A DNA stretch of 27,990 nt. Source: Pseudomonadota bacterium. Lineage in GTDB: Bacteria; Desulfobacterota; Desulfovibrionia; Desulfovibrionales; Desulfovibrionaceae. The DNA is taken from NCBI GenBank assembly GCA_023390395.1, contig JAEWCY010000157.1, positions 1 through 27,990 on the forward strand, given 5' to 3'. The notes beneath the pieces were generated by a model. The model had not been told where the DNA came from and ran no database searches. It saw only the letters and a program-made list of their open reading frames with translations. Below are positions 22,801 through 27,990 of this stretch, piece by piece. Position 1 is the stretch's first letter. Every line of letters begins with the position of its first letter. Made by a program: the position numbers and the translations under genes.

Positions 22801-22840
22801 CCGCCGGAGGCTTCCCACCTGATTCCCCAGGGGCGCGACG

Positions 22841-23299
22841 TTATCCGGCGATGCGCAGCAGCCGGTCGGCCACGATGGCCAGGGCCATGTCGCGCTTGAG
22901 CTCGCAGGACACCGCCAGCTTTCCCGTCATGTCCATGGGCTCGCTGGCGTGGGCCGCCGCCAGCTCCTTTTCGAAAGCCGCCCGCAGCAGTTTGAACGAC
23001 TCCTCCACCTCGGGATAGGCGTTGTCCTCCCGCCAGGGCAGGCGCAACGTCTGCCCTGTGCCGCGCATGGCGTGGCTCGGCGTGGCCAGGCTGTAGAAAC
23101 CCGCCGGCGGCGCGCCGGCCCGCTCGTGCTCGCCCGGGTGGCAGTGGGCCTGCCAGGACGAGGGCGGCTCGGGGATGGTCGAATCCACGCGGACGTAGGG
23201 CAGGGCCAGCCCCTTTTCGTGGCCTTCGAGGATCACGGAATAGGTCAGTTCCGGCCGCAGGTTGCCGCGCCGTTTCTCGATGCGCCAGGTGATGAGCAT
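22841..23299 (-). CDS. Protein of unknown function, third gene of the MoxR-VWA operon
   Basis: 152 residues with GGAGG about 8 nt before the ATG at 23299. No signal peptide or membrane segment. The N-terminal half is beta-rich (MLITWRIEKRRGNLRPELTYSVILEGHEKGLALPYVRVDSTI) with a His/Pro-rich loop (SSWQAHCHPGEHE). The C-terminal half is helical and charged (VEESFKLLRAAFEKELAAAHASEP). Not recognised. It begins 13 nt after the stop of the VWA gene, so it should be co-transcribed with it and may be a substrate or accessory of the MoxR/VWA pair. Confidence 0.72.
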   Translation of the reverse strand: MLITWRIEKRRGNLRPELTYSVILEGHEKGLALPYVRVDSTIPEPPSSWQAHCHPGEHERAGAPPAGFYSLATPSHAMRGTGQTLRLPWREDNAYPEVEESFKLLRAAFEKELAAAHASEPMDMTGKLAVSCELKRDMALAIVADRLLRIAG

Positions 23300-23312
23300 G
23301 GGGTGAGCCTCC

Positions 23313-24644
23313 TTATGTCGCCGGCAGTTCCAGGACGTCGCCGAAGGGCGGGCGGTTTCGGGCCGATTCGGGCACGGCCCACAGCACCGGGTAGGGCGGT
23401 TGCTCCGGAAAACGGTTACATTCCAAGTCGGTCAGATAGATCAGACAGGCCGGGCGCAGGCCGGCTTCCTCCACCCTGGCGAAGACCGGCCGGAAGTCCG
23501 TGCCGCCGCCGCCTTTGGGAAAAAGGGCCGGGGGCGGGTCGCTTCGGCCGAGAAAAAGCGGTTCGGACGCGGCGGCGTCGCAGAAATAGACCACGAGCCG
23601 CGTGTCGCAGGCGTCGAGGATGGCCGACAGTTCGGCGCAAAAGGCCCGCAGCAGCGCCTCGCCCACCGAACCGGACGTGTCGATGGCCAGGACCACGTCG
23701 CCGAGCTGCTGGCTGCGCGGGGAGGGGAGGTAGAGCCCCAGGTGGACGTGGCGGCGGTTGGGCGGCGACCAGGTGTAGTCGCTGACCGCGCGCGACAGGA
23801 TGAACCGGCGCAGCACCACGGCCCAGGGCAGCCTCGGCCGGGCCAGCTCGCCAAGATGCCGGGCCAGGCCCGCTGGCAGGTTGCCCATGTCCGCGGCGCT
23901 GCGAAGGGACTGGCTCACGTCCTGGCGCAGCCGCGTGGCCAGTTCCTTGCGTTTGGCCTCGCTGGGGTCGCCGGCCAGGTCCGGGTGGTCGCGGACTTCG
24001 CCCACGGAAGATGCCGTCGCGCCGTCGCGGGCCTTGTCCGGGGCGTCCTTTTCCCCGGCGGCGGACTGGCGGCGGCGCGTGCCCCGGGCGTCGTCGAAGT
24101 CCCCGGGCTTGGCCTCGGCCTCGCGCGTCTTGCCGGCGAAGGGCGCGTTGCCCTCGCCGCCGCCCGCCGCCTCGGGTGCTGGGGCGTCCTTGCGCCGCGA
24201 CGGCTTGCCGCTGCCGCCGCCCGGGCGCTCCTCAACCTCGCCGGAAAGCACGGCGTAGATGGCCTCGGCCGTGCGGCCGGCGTGGCCGGCCTCGAAACGG
24301 TAGCCCTTGGGCAGGGTGAAGCCGGCCTCGGCCAAAAGGCCGTTTATGGCCAGGTCGCAGGCCTTGTTCCACAGCCCCGGCTCCCGGTCCCGGCGGCGCA
24401 GGTGGTGCTCGAAGCTCACGTGCAGGATCACGTGGGCCAGCATGGCCGCGATCTCCTCCTCGTCGCGGCCGGCCAGGGCGTTGGGGTTGTAGCCGAGCGC
24501 CGCGCCGTCGGTCCAAAGGTCGGCGCAGGACGTGTCCTCGCGCAGGAAAAGGCGCAGGGCCATGGCCCCGAAAAAGGGATGCCCCAGCACCAGCTCCATC
24601 CTGGCCCGGGCGAGCTTTCGGGCGACCGGGTCCGGGCCGTTCAC
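23313..24644 (-). CDS. VWA-domain protein with degenerate metallopeptidase N-domain (DUF2201-like)
   Basis: 443 residues from the GTG at 24644, which overlaps the stop of the upstream MoxR gene (GTGA). A much longer frame exists upstream but is a shadow of that gene. The N-terminal domain contains EEEIAAMLAHVILHVSFEHHLRR, the position of a zincin HExxH, here HVILH with Val replacing Glu. WNKACDLAINGLL follows. The middle (about 145-240) is a low-complexity linker of Gly, Lys, Arg and Glu. The C-terminal VWA-like domain has the MIDAS motif AIDTSGSVGEA with later Thr/Asp (GGGGTDFRPVF and YLTDLECN). Such proteins pair with MoxR AAA+ ATPases to remodel or insert cofactors into target proteins. 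Confidence 0.82.
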   Translation of the reverse strand: MNGPDPVARKLARARMELVLGHPFFGAMALRLFLREDTSCADLWTDGAALGYNPNALAGRDEEEIAAMLAHVILHVSFEHHLRRRDREPGLWNKACDLAINGLLAEAGFTLPKGYRFEAGHAGRTAEAIYAVLSGEVEERPGGGSGKPSRRKDAPAPEAAGGGEGNAPFAGKTREAEAKPGDFDDARGTRRRQSAAGEKDAPDKARDGATASSVGEVRDHPDLAGDPSEAKRKELATRLRQDVSQSLRSAADMGNLPAGLARHLGELARPRLPWAVVLRRFILSRAVSDYTWSPPNRRHVHLGLYLPSPRSQQLGDVVLAIDTSGSVGEALLRAFCAELSAILDACDTRLVVYFCDAAASEPLFLGRSDPPPALFPKGGGGTDFRPVFARVEEAGLRPACLIYLTDLECNRFPEQPPYPVLWAVPESARNRPPFGDVLELPAT

Positions 24645-25624
24645 GCGAACACCTCGGCGTTGTCCCGGGCCCAGGCGGCGAAGGCGTCGGTCGTGGCCGC
24701 GGCCTTGTCGTGGCGCACGGCCTCGCGCATGAGCAGTACCCCGAATTCCGCCGGCAGGCGCGAGGCGTACCTGGCCAGGGCCGGCATGGTCGCGGGGCTT
24801 GCCCGGCGACCCAGGGCCTCGCAGATGGCCGAGGCCACGGCCGGATCGCTGGGGGCCGGGGCGGCGTCGGGATCGGCCAGAACGGCCTCGGTGTCGGGCA
24901 GCTCCCGCCACAGGCGCAAAAACGCCATGAATTCCACGGCCGCGCCCTCGCCCACGGCCCCGGCCACCAGCGCCGCTTCCACGGCCGGATCGGGCCGGGC
25001 GGCAAGGAGCGTGGAGACGAACTCCCAGGACCGGGGCGAGGGGAAGGACCGGTCGGACCGGGCCGGGTCGAAGTCGTGCAGAAGCGCCGGCCGGAAGCGC
25101 AAAAAGGCGACCACCTCCGGCCGGACGCCGGCGGCCTCGGCCCAGGCCAGCCAGTCCGGCAGGTGCGGCTCGAATTCCAGGTGCACGAAGCGGTTGGCCA
25201 GGGCCGAGGGCATGCGGTGGGTCACGGCTCGGTCCTGGTCGCGGTTGCCGGCGGCGATGACCGCCCAGCCGTCCGGCAGGCGGTATTCGCCCAGGGCTCG
25301 GTCCAGGATCAGCTGGTAGCAGGCGGCCTGGACCAGCGGCGGGGCGGCGTTGAGTTCGTCGAGGAACAGCACGCCCTGGCCGTTTTCCGGCAGAAAGGCC
25401 GGGGCGCGCCAGTGGGTGCGGCCGTCCTGGCCGATGTGGGGCAGCCCGCGCAGGTCCACGGGATCGAGGAGCACGGCCCGGATGTCCGTGAGCGGCAGGT
25501 CCAGGGCGGCGGCGGTTTGCGCCGCCACCCGGCTTTTGCCCACCCCGGGCGGGCCCCACAGGAACACGGGCTGGCGCGCGACGATGCAGGCCGTCAGGGC
25601 GCGGCCGACTTGGGAAGGAATCAC
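24641..25624 (-). CDS. MoxR-type AAA+ ATPase
   Basis: 327 residues from the GTG at 25624; GGAGG lies 10 nt upstream. The longer frame to an ATG at 25777 would run through the Fur-box promoter and adds a Gly/Arg-rich stretch, so the GTG is preferred. Walker A is GPPGVGKS, Walker B is LFLDELN, followed by AAGNRDQDRAVTHRMPSALANRFVHLEF (sensor 1 Asn and arginine-finger region), as in MoxR/CbbQ-like ATPases. C-terminal helical lid covers about 210-327. It works with the VWA protein directly downstream (overlapping start) as a chaperone or metal-cofactor insertion machine. The promoter position implies iron regulation through Fur. Confidence 0.87.
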   Translation of the reverse strand: MIPSQVGRALTACIVARQPVFLWGPPGVGKSRVAAQTAAALDLPLTDIRAVLLDPVDLRGLPHIGQDGRTHWRAPAFLPENGQGVLFLDELNAAPPLVQAACYQLILDRALGEYRLPDGWAVIAAGNRDQDRAVTHRMPSALANRFVHLEFEPHLPDWLAWAEAAGVRPEVVAFLRFRPALLHDFDPARSDRSFPSPRSWEFVSTLLAARPDPAVEAALVAGAVGEGAAVEFMAFLRLWRELPDTEAVLADPDAAPAPSDPAVASAICEALGRRASPATMPALARYASRLPAEFGVLLMREAVRHDKAAATTDAFAAWARDNAEVFA

Positions 25625-25764
25625 TCGGAAAATGCCTCCGGATGCGTATTGTCCCGAACCGCCGCCGCCGCCGGCGCAGGAGCGCGCGCTGTCGCCTGGC
25701 GCGGACTTCCAGGCTTGGCGGCGCGCCGGGCGTGGCCACCGGGACGGTCGATCCGGGACGGCTT

Positions 25765-25793
25765 TTGATATTGACAATGATAATTATTGTCAA
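25765..25793 (-). promoter_or_regulatory. Promoter with overlapping Fur box ahead of the MoxR-VWA operon
   Basis: On the minus strand TTGACA (25788-25793), 17-nt spacer, TATCAA (25765-25770). A palindrome GACAATGATAATTATTGTC at 25773-25791 covers the spacer and part of the -35; it matches 16 of 19 positions of the classical Fur box. Repression with iron is the expected result. It is 141 bp from the MoxR start. No plus-strand gene stands on the other side. The stretch 25794-25963 up to hicB shows nothing further. Confidence 0.78.
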
Positions 25794-25963
25794 CTAAGCG
25801 GTGCGCGATCGCGCCGGTCGCAAGGGCAAGGTCGCGGCTTGACGCGACGTTGGGGCAGGCGTTGTGCAGGGGGAAGACGCGGCGGGCCGGCCATGGCGTC
25901 GGCCGGGAACGTTCCGGGGCCGGTCGCGTGGCGCGGCCGAATTCGTCGTGGCGAGGACGGGAA

Positions 25964-26179
25964 TCAGGCGGCCGGGTCCGGTTCCAGGCAGGCCTCGCCG
26001 CACACGGCCAGGTAGTCGTCCACGGCTTCCTCGAAGGCCCGTTGCAGGGCCTCGGGCGTGTCGCCGTGGAAGGTCACCACGTCGCGAATGCCGGCGATGC
26101 GGCCGTGGAGCGTGCCGTCCTCGTCGCGGCATTTCAGGCAGTAGCCCTTGTAGACGGCGTAGCAGGCGTCCTCGGCCAT
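25964..26179 (-). CDS. hicB: HicB-type antitoxin
   Basis: 71 residues. The sequence YKGYCLKCRDEDGTLHGRIAGIRDVVTFHGDTPEALQRAFEEAVDDYLAVC has the layout of the HicB partial RNase-H fold: strand, DGxLxGRIxGIxDVVTF, GDTPEALxxAFxxAVDDYL. HicB neutralises the HicA mRNA interferase. There is no C-terminal DNA-binding domain (71 residues is the short form), so autoregulation would need HicA or be absent. It starts 10 nt after the hicA stop with GAGGGG overlapping that stop. Toxin first, antitoxin second is the usual hicAB order. Confidence 0.82.
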   Translation of the reverse strand: MAEDACYAVYKGYCLKCRDEDGTLHGRIAGIRDVVTFHGDTPEALQRAFEEAVDDYLAVCGEACLEPDPAA

Positions 26180-26189
26180 GGTTTTCCCC

Positions 26190-26498
26190 TCAGGCGACCG
26201 CGCCGGCCCGGACGAGAAAGTCCCGGACGTCGGCGGCGCAGCCTTTTCCCAGCACGTTTTCCGGGTGCGGGCGGTGGAAGAAGCCCTTGACCCCGCCGAG
26301 GAGGAAACGCACCCGCGAGCCGGTCGTTTTCTGGTGGTGGTGGATTTCCCGGCCGCCCAGGGCCCGGATGAGCGCCGTGACCTCGTCCCAGGCGATGTCC
26401 GCCCGGGGCGGGCAGGCGAAAAGCGCCTGCCAGGTGCGCAGCCGCGCGCTGTTGAGCTTGACGGGCGGCGTCGGGCAGGGGGCGTCGCTCGGGGCCAT
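26190..26498 (-). CDS. hicA: HicA-type toxin (mRNA interferase)
   Basis: 102 residues. The core LFACPPRADIAWDEVTALIRALGGREIH then TGSRVRFLLGGVKGFFHRPHPENVLGKGCAADVRDFLVRAGAV matches HicA: dsRBD-like helix-strand-strand-strand-helix with the FHRPHP turn. In the best-known members the catalytic His follows GS (GSH); here the position is GSRVRF and His residues occur in EIHHHQ and FHRPHP instead, a common variant in this subfamily. The first 20 residues (Pro/Ser-rich) are an extension. It begins 16 nt after the ispDF stop, so the pair may be expressed from the ispDF transcript. Shine-Dalgarno weak. Confidence 0.82.
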   Translation of the reverse strand: MAPSDAPCPTPPVKLNSARLRTWQALFACPPRADIAWDEVTALIRALGGREIHHHQKTTGSRVRFLLGGVKGFFHRPHPENVLGKGCAADVRDFLVRAGAVA

Positions 26499-26514
26499 GG
26501 CGGTCGCTTTCTTC

Positions 26515-27753
26515 TTATGCCTTGCCCGAGGTTTCGGCCGTTTCCGGTCCCTGGGGCCGCCGCCAGCCCGTGACCAGGGCCACGGCCTTGATGCCCTTCT
26601 TCTCGCCGGTGAACCCCAGGCCCTCCTCGGTGGTGGCCTTGACGTTGACCTGGGACCTGTCGAGCCCGAGCAGGGCGGCCACGTTCAGGCGTATGGCCTG
26701 GGAATGGGGGGCGATGCGCGGGATCTGGGCGATGACGGTCAGGTCCACGTGGGTGATGGTCAGTCCCCGGCTCTTGGCCAGGATCAGGGCTTCGCTCACG
26801 AACACCCCCGAGGCCATGTTGTCGAAGTCCGGGTTGCTGTCCGGGAAAAGCGTGCCGATGTCGCCCCCGGCCACGCAGCCGAGGATGGCGTCGGTGAGCG
26901 CGTGCAGGAGCACGTCGCCGTCGGAGTGGGCCAGCACCTCGGGCGCGCCGAGGATGGGGTAGCCGCCGAGCTTCATGGGCCGGGCCGGCTGCTTAGCCGG
27001 GCGCGTAGGGTCGGCGTAGCGGTGGACGTCGTAGCCGTGGCCCGTGACGGGCAGGGCGGGGGCGGGGCTGGCGGCGAGCAAGGCCAAATCCTCCGGATGG
27101 GTGATCTTGCGGTTTTCCGGCGCGCCGGGGACGGTGGTCACCGGCTGGCCCAGGTGCTCGACGAGGCTGGCGTCGTCGGTCACGTCGAAGTCCTCGCCGG
27201 CATGGGCGAAGGCCTGGCGCAGCAGGGCGAGGTCGAAGCCCTGGGGTGTTTGCACGGCGGCCAGGGCGCGGCGGTCGAAGGTGCGCCCGACGAGGCCCTC
27301 GCGCACTTCCTTGATGGTGTCCGTGACGGGAAGGACCGGGATGACGGCTTTGGCCCCGGAGAGAAGGGCGTCCACGACTCGGCCGATCAGCGCCGCGTCG
27401 GCAAAGGGCCGGGCGGCGTCGTGCACCAGGACGTACCGGCACTCGCGCGGCAGGGCGGCCAGGCCGCTCGCCACGGAATCCTGCCGCCGCGCGCCGCCGG
27501 GGGCGACGACCACGGCCACGCCGGGGTCGTTTTTGGCCGCGAGCGCTTCGAGTTCCGCCCGGGCCTCCTCGAGGTCGGCCGGGGGAAAGACCACGACCAC
27601 GCCGGCCGTTTCCGGCAGGCTGGCGAAGGCGCGAAGCGAGCGCCAGTAGAGCGGCCGGCCGCCCTGGCGCAGAAACTGCTTCTTGACGCCGCCGGCGGCC
27701 TCGGCCAGCCGGGTCCCGGACCCGGCGGCCAGGAGCACGGTCCACACGGACAC
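26515..27753 (-). CDS. ispDF: Bifunctional IspD/IspF (MEP cytidylyltransferase / MECDP synthase)
   Basis: 412 residues. IspD (about 1-230): LLAAGSGTRL nucleotide loop, KKQFL, VHDAARPF, TFDRRALAAVQTPQGFD and DVTDDASLVE. It makes CDP-methylerythritol. IspF (about 236-400): GHGYDVHRYA with Asp/His zinc ligands, HSDGDVLLHALTDAILG with the second His, GDIGTLFPDSNP, and TTEEGLGFTGEKKGIKAVAL. It cyclises the CDP-ME phosphate to MEcPP. Both are intact and joined by a short linker (APALPVT). The MEP pathway builds isoprenoids in the cytosol. The start is GTG at 27753 with AAGGA 6 nt upstream; a second GTG two codons in is possible. It lies just downstream of rnpB and upstream of hicAB. Confidence 0.95.
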   Translation of the reverse strand: MSVWTVLLAAGSGTRLAEAAGGVKKQFLRQGGRPLYWRSLRAFASLPETAGVVVVFPPADLEEARAELEALAAKNDPGVAVVVAPGGARRQDSVASGLAALPRECRYVLVHDAARPFADAALIGRVVDALLSGAKAVIPVLPVTDTIKEVREGLVGRTFDRRALAAVQTPQGFDLALLRQAFAHAGEDFDVTDDASLVEHLGQPVTTVPGAPENRKITHPEDLALLAASPAPALPVTGHGYDVHRYADPTRPAKQPARPMKLGGYPILGAPEVLAHSDGDVLLHALTDAILGCVAGGDIGTLFPDSNPDFDNMASGVFVSEALILAKSRGLTITHVDLTVIAQIPRIAPHSQAIRLNVAALLGLDRSQVNVKATTEEGLGFTGEKKGIKAVALVTGWRRPQGPETAETSGKA

Positions 27754-27785
27754 GGAAAATCCTTTGGTTTGGCGGTGAAAAAAAT

Positions 27786-27990
27786 GGGGAGCCGGCCGAT
27801 AAGCCGGGTTCTGTTCCCCGGAGAAGCTCCGGGGCGGTCGTCATTCCTCTAGGACCGCGATTGCTCGCGGCCTCAAGCAACCTACCCGAGGGCACGGCCG
27901 GGCCAGCCTTGACGCCCTCCTATTTGGTTTTGCTCCGAACGGGGCTTGCCGAGCTTGCCGCGTCGCCGCGGCAACTGGTGGGCTCTTACC
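27786..27990 (-). ncRNA. rnpB: RNase P RNA, 3' part (bacterial type A), truncated by the window edge
   Basis: The minus-strand 3' end ACAGAACCCGGCTTATCGG is the conserved P4/J-terminal segment of bacterial RNase P RNA. Upstream are the GC-rich stem around CCCCGGAG/CTCCGGGG (27816-27834) and the conserved GAGGCCGC/AAGCAACCTACCC-type segment near 27865-27890 (given on the plus strand). Seven T follow the 3' end on the minus strand (A-run 27778-27784), serving as terminator. The 5' half lies beyond position 27990. Confidence 0.92.

Noticed and set aside
24645..25793. Single 826-codon frame spanning the MoxR and VWA genes
   Set aside because: Upstream of 24644 it is an Arg/Gly/Pro-rich out-of-frame shadow of the MoxR gene; the real VWA start is the GTG overlapping the MoxR stop.
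1..27990. CRISPR array
   Set aside because: No regularly spaced repeat-spacer structure seen; the repeats noted are short iterons or inverted pairs.

Overview
The window looks like chromosome of a high-GC deltaproteobacterial sulfate reducer (Desulfovibrionaceae type). This is an inference from gene content and very GC-rich codon use: a tungsten/molybdenum AOR-family oxidoreductase with a four-cluster ferredoxin, fused IspDF next to RNase P RNA, a PdxA–Usp neighbourhood and a Fur box. No species marker was checked.

Layout. 1-4358: pdxA (coupled to the tail of an upstream gene), then convergent usp and a kinase-like gene, then a divergent multi-pass membrane protein of the GT-C kind. 4442-5854: two lower-GC minus-strand genes, a membrane/TPR protein and an iron-sulfur flavoprotein. 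6202-15950: an integrated mobile element of about 9.75 kb in the 3' end of tRNA-Ala(CGC). 16196-18398: a four-cluster ferredoxin and an AOR-family oxidoreductase. 18522-22703: a P-type H+-ATPase and glucose-6-phosphate isomerase. 22841-25624: a minus-strand operon (MoxR-type ATPase, VWA/metallopeptidase-like protein, unknown protein) behind a promoter covered by a Fur box. 25964-27753: hicAB directly behind ispDF. 27786-27990: the 3' part of rnpB.

The element is the most interesting part. It is bounded by a 17-bp direct repeat of the tRNA 3' end. The tRNA's own intrinsic terminator is stranded on the far side of the insert. It encodes a P4-type tyrosine integrase, an AlpA-like regulator, an archaeo-eukaryotic-type primase and a separate SF3 helicase in one operon with a near-consensus promoter. 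An iteron-rich non-coding segment (11 TGCCA/TGGCA cores in about 270 bp) lies directly 3' of the helicase and looks like a replication origin. It also carries a full-length HK97-type major capsid protein, but no recognisable portal, terminase, head protease or tail gene. Remaining cargo is a ribbon-helix-helix-like protein, three tandem coupled mini-proteins with a shared Cys pattern, a small exported repeat protein and two unknowns. This fits a phage satellite that makes its own capsid protein and depends on a helper for the rest. A decayed prophage is the main alternative.

Outside the element, the gene pairs suggest working units: kinase-like with Usp, ferredoxin with AOR, MoxR with VWA, HicA with HicB. 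Starts were chosen from Shine-Dalgarno spacing, overlaps and promoter positions; several differ from the longest open frame.
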